The notes under the pieces: generated by a model | The model's input: only the letters and a program-made list of their open reading frames with translations | Databases searched by the model: none | What the model was told of the DNA's origin: nothing | Shown: in pieces, positions 24,953 to 32,123 of the stretch | Position numbering within the stretch: the stretch's first letter is position 1 | Layout of the letters: the number at the start of each line of letters is the position of its first letter | Program-made: the position numbers and the translations under genes | Assembly: GCA_001460835.1 (NCBI GenBank) | Contig: CYKH01001509.1 | Coordinates: 3,305-35,427 of the forward strand | Length of the DNA stretch: 32,123 bases | Source: Bodo saltans | Lineage: Eukaryota; Euglenozoa; Kinetoplastea; Eubodonida; Bodonidae | Direction of reading: 5' to 3'

Positions 24953-27900
24953 ATGGGGAGGCCTCGCTTTTTGAAAGTCATTGCTTGCGTCCCTGCAGAA
25001 TATGACATCGCTCACCAAACTGTGGAAGATGTCCTTCAGCTGCCAAAACTTCAGCAGAACAGACTAGGACACGATCGCCGTGGAATGGATGTGGAGCTTC
25101 TGCATTCACGTGATCCCATCGGTGCCCTGGCAATGGCCTCGAAGATTGCCGTGCTGACCTCACAACGGAGCGCTGACGACGATGACGCTGTGACTTCTTC
25201 CTCCTCACCTACCAATCGAGAGTGCCGGGAGAACACGAGCGTTGTGCTGGGGAAGCTATCCTCACGTTACTTGTTGGTGCCAACTGTGCCCTCAAGGTCG
25301 TTGGTGGAGAGCTTTGTTTCCCGAGATGCGCGAAGAGGTGCAGCAGCGGACGTGATACTTACCATTGGCCTCTTTGCGTTCCCGGCACAGAGCCTGCAGC
25401 AAGAACCTCCGCTCTCGCTGGCGGTCCCCCTCGCCACAAGCACCCGATTGATTGAGCAGCACTCGCTTCAAGCGGCTGCACGGGAACGGGCCGCTGTGTC
25501 GTTAGAGTCGTACCTTCCAGCGGGTGGCCTGCGCATTGGGCGGCAGCGATATTTTGAAGATGGGTTCGTAGAGATCAGGAGCGTGGTGGAATACGATGCG
25601 TTGATAGATGCATTGTTTCACAGCCCCTCGTTTCAACGAGTGCTGCCGTTTTGCTCAGTTCAGGTTGTGCTAAAGAGAGTTCTCCCAGAAAGGTCATCAT
25701 CGTTGCCGATGGGCGCCGACCGAGGACGCCCGGTCATGGCCCCTCTCGCATTAGATACACTGTGGCTGCTTGCCCCGAGGCATGCAGCAGAATTCGCCTC
25801 CACACGGACAACTCACCATCCAACCGTCGTGACGCAAAGCACTCGACATTACAGCGTCGGTCCAGCGGCGCACTGTGCGGCGCCGCACATCGCGTCAGTC
25901 ATGATCACCGCGACCTCCATGCGTGACTTGCTTGACCAGAGCAGCTGGGTGCACGATGTTGTGCTAGGCGGCAGTGTTGCCTCAAGTAAATACTTCACAC
26001 CAGTAGAAGAAACGTACTCTGATTCTACATGGTTGTTAGCGCAACCTCAGCGCCAACCGTATCATCAAGACCAGCAGCAGACAGCAGAGCGCGCTGGTGC
26101 TGACGATGTACGTCGTGCAAGAGACGCCCAATCTCTTCAGGAGGAGTTGTTCGTTGACCCCACCGCAGCAACGATAGCGACACTTGGGACTGAGCTCGAG
26201 CGCCTCGGGAAGCAACTTGACGCAGGTGAGTCGACATTTCAAAAAAGTCTTGCCACTCGTACCACCGAGGCGGCGCGCTTAAAGCGCAGCAAGGATCAAT
26301 TATCAGAGCTGAGTGTCACGCTGGAGCAGCAGCGCGCGGCAAAGGAAGAGGCAGACAAACGCCGCAAAGAGCTCGTGATCGACTTGACTTCACTCCGAGG
26401 CGATGTGGCCAGCCTGCAACGAGGCTTGGAACAGCTTGTAGTTCAGATGCAGAATGCGCAAGAATTACAGTCAAAATCAGCAATGACTATTGAAGAGCGC
26501 CGATCTGCACTTGCAGCACAACACGCGCAAGAAATGACGCAGCTCTCACGAGATATCAAGAAGGAGGCGGCACAAGTGGAGCAATCCCTTCGATCTGATG
26601 AGCGGCACCATCACGAGATCATTGCGTCTGAAATCGCCCATCTGAACGAAGTCCACGCCAGCAAGCATCTTGAGTGGAAACAGCACGAAGCTGCACTGAC
26701 CAAAGGCATGAGCACCGATGCAGAGTCACTGGTATCTCTGGACGCGCTGGCTAAGCAATTAACGACAGTGGAGCACTACAAGGAGAAGTTGCTACATCAG
26801 CTGCGTGGTATGATCTCTGCTGAGCATGCAACCATCGCAGCGACTGGCGGCCCACTTCAACAAGTCGTTGAGGCCCACGCGACTCTGTGTGACGAGGCGG
26901 AACGAGAGGTACATCTCCAAGAGCGACGCTTCAAAGAACGAACCGACGCACTCACTTCCCTTCAAGCTGCTGCAACACAGAACCATGCAGACATCGACCT
27001 TCTTGGGAAGGATGTCAGCGAAGCGACGGCATCGAGAAAGTTCCGAACGAGTAACCTCCACGATGACGCCGTCGCGGTGTGGTGGGACATGTTTGCCTCT
27101 TTGGTGGAGATGGAGCGCGACCACCGCACCCGCATCGATGCTCTAGAGAGCAGTGGACGGTCTTCATGGCTCATGCAAGAATCTGATAGTTGGGTGAATG
27201 CCCTCCATTCATCAGAGATGCGCTTTACAGAGGAAGCACGAGAGCGGTGCCACGAGGACGTCTTTGGCATACGCACACGCATCAAACAGTGGGAGACTCA
27301 ATGCGAGGAGACACGGCAGCACCGAGATCGGTGTGTCGCCCGAACGGAGGCAACGCGCAGCAAACACATGGCGCTGCGGGATGAGCTGCTTGGGCACCTG
27401 GAAAGCATTCGTGGAGAGGAGCACAATCTACTCATGTTTTTGGAGGGCAAACCGATGGCATCAACTGGCGCCACATTCCCTACCCTAGAGGAGGACCAGC
27501 GGCAGGTGACGTCGTCCATTGAAAGACTCCGCGCTGCGTTAGCAACAGGGACAGTTGTGAGAATACGGGGCGAGGTGTCAAAGAAACAGCAACGCGGTGC
27601 ATTTGCTGCGCAGCTCAGTAAAAACCTTCATCTCACGGTGCAGGACATGATCCAGCGTGTGGAGTCACTCACTGCTCACGCACGCGAGGCTCAATCAGAG
27701 TCCGAGGACCTACTACGAGGGGCATCGTCGAGATTGCAGGTCATGGAGTCGGAGCTGGAGGAGAGGAAGATCATCCTGCAGCGTGTCGTGGACCAGACTG
27801 CGGGGGTCGAGAAGGACCTGCGAGAGGTAACGAGCGATGCTGCGTCTGCTAGCGAAGAGATTTTAGCGCGCAAGTCTCGGCACGAAGCGGCCCGTCGACA

Positions 27901-28402
27901 GCTCCAGACGGACTTCATAGCAGCACGCGAGACAGCGATGTTGCACCGGGCGGAAGGCCACGCTCACATACGGAAGTTGGAGCAGGAGGAGGAGACTTTG
28001 ACGGAGAAGTTAGTGGCTGCAACAAAAAGCCTTAGGGATCTTGAAGACTTGAGGAACGACCTCGAACTCCAGAATCCCCAAGCCACGAAAGATGCACTGG
28101 AGTTGCGCATTCAGCGCGAAATCTCGCGACAGGATGAGCTGCAAACAATATTAGAGATTGAAATGCAAGCGGCCTCCACTGTCCTTCGCCAGCAGCAGCA
28201 GCAACAAAAGCCACCGATCGCAATGAGTATTGGAGACGCTGGTTTCAATGCGGACATGCTTTCGTTGCTGTCCAACACGAACCCTCTCCTACCGCAAGCA
28301 GCGGCCGCCACTCCATTCCGTATTCATCGAGCGTCGTTCGATGATGCGTCATCCTCTCAACTTCCACAACAACACACCCACCTCATGTCTCCGTCACTGT
28401 AA
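24953..28402 (+). CDS. Long coiled-coil protein with a degenerate kinesin-like N-terminus
   Basis: The 1149-residue protein has an N-terminal globular region (about 5-365) and a long coiled coil (about 385-1085, rich in Glu, Gln, Arg, Ala), then a short QQQQ/Pro tail. The globular region lacks a P-loop, yet its landmarks follow kinesin-motor order: TIGLFAFPAQSL (137-148) at the P-loop site, VSLESYL (182-188) where motors have VS-x-x-EIYN, a GFVEIRSVVEYDALIDALF segment (204-222), LDTLWLLAPR (267-276) in place of LVDLAGSE, and LGG then TPVEETYSDSTWLLAQ (338-364) matching LGG, SP and ETxSTL. I infer an ATPase-dead kinesin relative. The main alternative is an unrelated coiled-coil protein. An upstream ATG (24906) overlaps the likely acceptor AG at 24910-24911. 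Confidence 0.6.
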   Translation: MGRPRFLKVIACVPAEYDIAHQTVEDVLQLPKLQQNRLGHDRRGMDVELLHSRDPIGALAMASKIAVLTSQRSADDDDAVTSSSSPTNRECRENTSVVLGKLSSRYLLVPTVPSRSLVESFVSRDARRGAAADVILTIGLFAFPAQSLQQEPPLSLAVPLATSTRLIEQHSLQAAARERAAVSLESYLPAGGLRIGRQRYFEDGFVEIRSVVEYDALIDALFHSPSFQRVLPFCSVQVVLKRVLPERSSSLPMGADRGRPVMAPLALDTLWLLAPRHAAEFASTRTTHHPTVVTQSTRHYSVGPAAHCAAPHIASVMITATSMRDLLDQSSWVHDVVLGGSVASSKYFTPVEETYSDSTWLLAQPQRQPYHQDQQQTAERAGADDVRRARDAQSLQEELFVDPTAATIATLGTELERLGKQLDAGESTFQKSLATRTTEAARLKRSKDQLSELSVTLEQQRAAKEEADKRRKELVIDLTSLRGDVASLQRGLEQLVVQMQNAQELQSKSAMTIEERRSALAAQHAQEMTQLSRDIKKEAAQVEQSLRSDERHHHEIIASEIAHLNEVHASKHLEWKQHEAALTKGMSTDAESLVSLDALAKQLTTVEHYKEKLLHQLRGMISAEHATIAATGGPLQQVVEAHATLCDEAEREVHLQERRFKERTDALTSLQAAATQNHADIDLLGKDVSEATASRKFRTSNLHDDAVAVWWDMFASLVEMERDHRTRIDALESSGRSSWLMQESDSWVNALHSSEMRFTEEARERCHEDVFGIRTRIKQWETQCEETRQHRDRCVARTEATRSKHMALRDELLGHLESIRGEEHNLLMFLEGKPMASTGATFPTLEEDQRQVTSSIERLRAALATGTVVRIRGEVSKKQQRGAFAAQLSKNLHLTVQDMIQRVESLTAHAREAQSESEDLLRGASSRLQVMESELEERKIILQRVVDQTAGVEKDLREVTSDAASASEEILARKSRHEAARRQLQTDFIAARETAMLHRAEGHAHIRKLEQEEETLTEKLVAATKSLRDLEDLRNDLELQNPQATKDALELRIQREISRQDELQTILEIEMQAASTVLRQQQQQQKPPIAMSIGDAGFNADMLSLLSNTNPLLPQAAAATPFRIHRASFDDASSSQLPQQHTHLMSPSL

Positions 28403-28474
28403 AGCGAGTCCGTTCTTATCGTCACTACAACTGCTACTTTTGTACAAGACTTCAACAACAATTCTGAGTGTGTT

Positions 28475-29296
28475 ATGCGTTTGACGTGCCGTGCTCGGTT
28501 GCCCAACATTATGATGATGTTGAATTGCGCTTGTCACACAAACAGTGTACAAAAAATGTCTTCCCGCAGCGATGATGCGTCCCTTTGGGTGGGCGTCAGT
28601 AGCAAACCACGCCCCGCAGGCCGCGCACCTGCTCCCTCCACTGCCGTGAAACAACAAAGTGGCGATGCACATCGTAGCTCAACCTCCTTGGAACTCAAGC
28701 GCGTGGACGGCCAGCAGCTTTGTGCACGCCTGCTGGCGTATGTCATGTCGCGAGAACTGGGTGGCGTGCAGAACGCCGTCACCGAAGCGGACGAGCTGGA
28801 GCTGCACACGGAGGAGCATGACACCGCAACCGCATTGCAGCTTGAGGTCGAGCTCGCCAGACCTACACAAGCAGCATTGACGTCGTCGTGCACGTACGTG
28901 GTCCGTTACGACGACCAGCGAGGGAAGGAGCGCTGCGGGGTGACGCTGACCAGCATCTCGGCATCATTCAAGCCTGTCGTCGAGGACGTCAGGACCTTCC
29001 GCAGGCAGCTGCACACCTGCTGGAGCGCCATCGATACGTCAGGGGGGATCACAGATGGCCTTCCGCCGGCTATGAGGGCCAGCAGCATGCGAATGGTAGA
29101 ACACGGCCTCCGCGGCGAACAGCCTCAGAAGAAGCGAGCTCGTGATGATGCAGCCGAGGAGGCCTCGGCTGGTTGCACAGACTCCACTTCACTGTCCGCC
29201 CCTCATTCGACAACCACACCGTCAACGCATCTGTTGTCTCTCTTACAAGATAGCGACGACGACGACAATGACGCTGATATTGTTCCCACACCTTGA
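28475..29296 (+). CDS. Hypothetical protein with acidic C-terminus
   Basis: I do not recognise this 273-residue protein. A second in-frame ATG at 28556 (MSSRSDDASL) would give 246 residues and is as plausible as the first. The middle (about 70-195) looks folded, with alternating helix and strand patterns (QLCARLLAYVMSREL, CTYVVRYDD, CGVTLTSISASF). The C-terminal part is disordered, with a basic patch KKRARDD that could be a nuclear localisation signal, and an acidic run DSDDDDNDAD near the end. The neighbours give no functional hint. Confidence 0.65.
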   Translation: MRLTCRARLPNIMMMLNCACHTNSVQKMSSRSDDASLWVGVSSKPRPAGRAPAPSTAVKQQSGDAHRSSTSLELKRVDGQQLCARLLAYVMSRELGGVQNAVTEADELELHTEEHDTATALQLEVELARPTQAALTSSCTYVVRYDDQRGKERCGVTLTSISASFKPVVEDVRTFRRQLHTCWSAIDTSGGITDGLPPAMRASSMRMVEHGLRGEQPQKKRARDDAAEEASAGCTDSTSLSAPHSTTTPSTHLLSLLQDSDDDDNDADIVPTP

Positions 29297-29346
29297 GTCT
29301 TTTGTGCTCAGGTTTTCTTGAATTCTTAAACGTTCGCCTAACAGTT

Positions 29347-29403
29347 GCTTTTGCATTGTTGATTTCTTTGTGCATCATATCTTTTTGTTTGTTGTCGCTG
29401 AAG
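29347..29403 (+). promoter_or_regulatory. Trans-splice acceptor that sets the next start
   Basis: A T-rich tract ends in GCTGAAG (AG at 29402-29403), 15 nt before ATG 29419. Read in frame, it encodes a Leu/Phe/Ile-rich stretch that mimics a membrane segment, but no in-frame ATG precedes it. Confidence 0.65.
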
Positions 29404-29418
29404 GTACATCTTTACGTA

Positions 29419-32004
29419 ATGAATACGTGGAGGATCCAACACCACACCATTAGAGTGCGCGGCAACAAAGAGGTCCACGAGAAGGCTGCTGCTCCTGTTA
29501 CCAATGATTCCACAACGCCCCAAAACTCCCCAGACGAGGCACTTCCTTTATCGGCCTCCTCCGTGTCAAGGTCACCGGTGGAGGCGGCTGCTGCCAAGCC
29601 ACCCACCTCATCACGACCAAACACTGCGCCTCATCGATCCCGTGTCGTGAGGAGTGCTGGGGGACGCAGGGTGGTGGAGACCGTGTTGACGCCGAGAGAG
29701 TCTACCTTTGAAGATTTACTGCAGCCACGTGCTATCCTTCATCATTGCGAGGGCTATCGCTACTGCCCCCCTGCAGTTCCAGAAGAGCCGGAGCGACTTC
29801 CCCTTAGGAATGAGCCCGAAGTCGACCCTGTTGCGTTGATGGAGCGCGTTAAACTCTCAGAGCAACGAGTGCTCTCGAAGCGAGCCCCGAGGCGTCCAGC
29901 CACCGGCACCTCTGACCGATTGATGCCGCCAAGGTTGCAGCTGCTGTTCACGAAGATAGGTGGACCCCAACCTCATCTCCCGCTGCTTCGCCGTGCCTCG
30001 CAAGCACAGCCACATGATGATCTCCAGGAAGTGGGGTTCAGCGACAATGAGCCCCTTGTTGCCGAGGAAAGCCCAGAATCTCCTTCGCCCATTACCGCCG
30101 TTAGGCACCGCACAGTTAGCATTTCCAGCATGGGGACTACGATGCTGGGAGACACGGCAAATAGTAGCTACAGAGGTCACCCCTGCGCCGAAGGCGCCAC
30201 TCGAGCAGAGAGGGCTGTGCATGCTCTGGTGGGCAGTGCACAAGAGCGGCTGCGGGACACGCTGATCCACGCACGATCCGAAGCGCATAGGCAACAGCTG
30301 CGGGATGAATTGGAGACTTTGACGCGTGCAGAGCACCACTGCCACTCTGCTCTCACTAGCGCCGACCTTACCACTAGGAGGAAACGGAATGAATTTCAAC
30401 AAGCGCTCAACATCGATGAGATGAGCAAGGAGGAGTTAGATGGGCGCTTGCTGTACGGAACGTATTTGAAGCGGATCGTGTCTGCGGAGCACCGAGCAAG
30501 GCACGACGCCCTCGAAAGCCGAGGTGTCGCCGCCAGAATTGCCGCCGCAAATCACACCCCTGAGGAGCGCGCCACTCATGCTCAGCAGCGACGGACACTT
30601 GAGATGGCTGTAGCGCATTCCCATCAGCTAGACGCAGTGGACGCGTGGAAACGTCGAGCAGCCGAGCGTCAAACATTGAACTATCACGACCGCGTTGCGC
30701 AGACACATCAACAAGAAGTCAACCGCTGCGCAACGTATTGGGCGAGTGTTGTGTTACTCTTTGCATTCCCCCGGCGCATGGTGGCGCAAAGGGCCGCCAT
30801 TTTGGAGCGGCTGCTATTATCCAGAAAGAGGAAGGATGAGCATGTGGCGCATTTCCTTAAGATCATGCGCCGCGTTCTCGCGCGGTGCCGACATCGCATG
30901 ACCAATAACAAGAAGTGCACGCTGCGGTGTGCTGTGCGCTGGCTCATGTTATTTTCGTCCCAGCGTCGCCGCCGCAACGCGGTCACAGAGATTGTCCACT
31001 GGTTCCAGGAGTATTCGCGCAATAAACCTGCAACGGACATGATCGCGAAGTTCAAACGTGCGATTGTGAAATGTCAACGTTTGGTACGTCAATGGATCCA
31101 CCGACGCCGTCTAGAGGAGTGCTGGACACTTCTGAAGCTGCAGCAACAGTCAACCGCCCACCATTGGCGACCTCTAAGGCCCATCATGGCGACTGCAATT
31201 CGGTCGACAAAAGCTGACTTTCGAGCAGACGTGAAACGCGACATAGATGTGCTCGTGCAAAAGTTTTCATCAGAGGTCATTCCACCTTTCTCTATCCGGA
31301 TGGATGCGATATGCGACACGTTACGCCGTCAGCGACAACAGTACGTGGTGGAGATGCGAGAATATTTGCGGCTTTGTGCATTGGAGAAGAAACGAGTGGC
31401 AAAGCTTCAACGGCAATACGTCAGTCCCACACGACACGGCCTTGAATGTGCACAACTGCCCCCCAGACCGTGCCAACGCCTATTCCCTCATGGCGAGGCA
31501 CTGCAGGAGCTCCAACGAACCATCTCTACCAACTACGCGACGTCGCTGCGGCAGCGTATCGATGTGGCAATGAAGGAACATCAGCAGCGGTCTGTCAGTC
31601 CTGGTGGCACGTTCGATGTCTCCTCCAAAAAGTGGGTGCCCACTGCAGTGATGCAGTCGAGCACCGAAGCGCTGAGGCTTCTTCACGGCGATGAGGCACT
31701 CCCGGAAGGCACGGAGCACCGAAGGTCCCTGCTGCTATCGCAACCCAATCTGGACTCATCCACGGCCTTGCTCAATCAGTCAATGAGCCGCTCAGCGAAT
31801 CGCTCCATGAACCGATCAAGTCGTCAATCAGCGTTTTTGCACCCCGCAGCCTCTGCGCCTTCCAATTCACACGGCGCCGTAACATCTCCAAAAACTCCGA
31901 TTCGGCACTCTACGGCTAATGGTCGCCTCTCGCAGCAACCACCAGGTGAGCTTAACATGCGTGAGGCAGCTGCGTTGTATCGGCGTGCGCTATCAGAAAT
32001 CTAA
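29419..32004 (+). CDS. Hypothetical arginine-rich helical protein with IQ-like helices
   Basis: From ATG 29419 the protein has 861 residues. The first 250 or so are low-complexity (Ser, Pro, Ala, Arg). A long helical region follows (about 290-690), mostly charged, with coiled-coil-like stretches. Its middle (about 435-570) has repeated basic helices of the type RMVAQRAAILERLLLSRKR and KCQRLVRQWIHRRR, which loosely resemble IQ motifs for calmodulin-like light chains. The last 150 residues are Ser/Asn/Arg-rich and disordered, with SMSRSANRSMNRSSR. Composition suits a cytoskeletal or flagellar protein, but no named family is recognised. The stop is followed by 119 nt of apparent 3' UTR to the window end. 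Confidence 0.75.
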   Translation: MNTWRIQHHTIRVRGNKEVHEKAAAPVTNDSTTPQNSPDEALPLSASSVSRSPVEAAAAKPPTSSRPNTAPHRSRVVRSAGGRRVVETVLTPRESTFEDLLQPRAILHHCEGYRYCPPAVPEEPERLPLRNEPEVDPVALMERVKLSEQRVLSKRAPRRPATGTSDRLMPPRLQLLFTKIGGPQPHLPLLRRASQAQPHDDLQEVGFSDNEPLVAEESPESPSPITAVRHRTVSISSMGTTMLGDTANSSYRGHPCAEGATRAERAVHALVGSAQERLRDTLIHARSEAHRQQLRDELETLTRAEHHCHSALTSADLTTRRKRNEFQQALNIDEMSKEELDGRLLYGTYLKRIVSAEHRARHDALESRGVAARIAAANHTPEERATHAQQRRTLEMAVAHSHQLDAVDAWKRRAAERQTLNYHDRVAQTHQQEVNRCATYWASVVLLFAFPRRMVAQRAAILERLLLSRKRKDEHVAHFLKIMRRVLARCRHRMTNNKKCTLRCAVRWLMLFSSQRRRRNAVTEIVHWFQEYSRNKPATDMIAKFKRAIVKCQRLVRQWIHRRRLEECWTLLKLQQQSTAHHWRPLRPIMATAIRSTKADFRADVKRDIDVLVQKFSSEVIPPFSIRMDAICDTLRRQRQQYVVEMREYLRLCALEKKRVAKLQRQYVSPTRHGLECAQLPPRPCQRLFPHGEALQELQRTISTNYATSLRQRIDVAMKEHQQRSVSPGGTFDVSSKKWVPTAVMQSSTEALRLLHGDEALPEGTEHRRSLLLSQPNLDSSTALLNQSMSRSANRSMNRSSRQSAFLHPAASAPSNSHGAVTSPKTPIRHSTANGRLSQQPPGELNMREAAALYRRALSEI

Positions 32005-32123
32005 CACACCAACTCAACACGTTTATTGTGATTTCATTTGTTAGTGGTGCTTGATGCACCGCCACGCACAAGACAGAGAACACGGAAAGTACGACACGCC
32101 CTGTTGGAAGTGTGACGCGCATC

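Noticed and set aside
24906-24974. Upstream ATG and short frame overlapping the coiled-coil gene start
   Set aside because: The first AG after the pyrimidine tract is at 24910-24911, so the ATG at 24906 is probably removed by trans-splicing.
1-32123. tRNA, rRNA or other structured RNA genes
   Set aside because: I examined the intergenic stretches by eye on both strands and saw no convincing cloverleaf or rRNA segment; a covariance-model scan was not possible.

Overview
The window looks like nuclear DNA from a kinetoplastid protist, most likely a free-living bodonid such as Bodo saltans. Every gene I can support is intronless, on the + strand and closely packed. Most start codons sit a few to about 140 nt after a pyrimidine-rich tract and an AG, the pattern expected for trans-splicing of polycistronic transcripts. 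The genes themselves are eukaryotic (RAD51, RAD50, eS26, an Aurora-type kinase, geranylgeranyltransferase, a UTP17-like SSU-processome protein, a flagellar dynein-assembly factor). The species is an inference; the sequence carries no direct marker.

Layout. 1-545 is a 51-bp tandem repeat array with a hidden four-unit (204-bp) higher-order period. 845-6509 holds RAD51, ribosomal protein eS26 and RAD50, so two recombination genes flank a ribosomal protein gene. 6690-13301 holds an Aurora-family kinase, a ZMYND10 homologue without its MYND finger, a TPR-MYND protein with a decayed SET domain, and a leucine-rich-repeat protein. 13410-14219 is a small multipass membrane protein. A run of 300 N (14456-14755) hides nearly all of one gene, whose last 16 codons are visible. 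15064-16611 is mitochondrial propionyl-CoA carboxylase beta. 17012-20858 holds three successive secretory or membrane products: a sequon-packed glycoprotein, a membrane-anchored alpha carbonic anhydrase, and a type II membrane protein resembling a glycosyltransferase. 21023-23221 is a UTP17/WDR75-like WD40 protein. 23390-24759 is a geranylgeranyltransferase-I beta gene broken by a 190/187-bp tandem duplication and probably by a one-base error in an A11 run; both are best explained as assembly artefacts of two alleles. 24953-28402 is a long coiled-coil protein whose N-terminal region keeps the order of kinesin-motor landmarks but lacks the P-loop and DLAGSE. Two unrecognised proteins close the window.

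The genes do not form one pathway, as is normal for kinetoplastid directional clusters. The points most worth a second look are the apparent pseudo-kinesin, the decayed SET protein next to the MYND-less ZMYND10, the sequon-dense surface protein, the haplotype-like duplication, and the higher-order repeat. In several genes the longest open frame runs back through the splice-acceptor tract and gives a false N-terminus; I moved those starts downstream.
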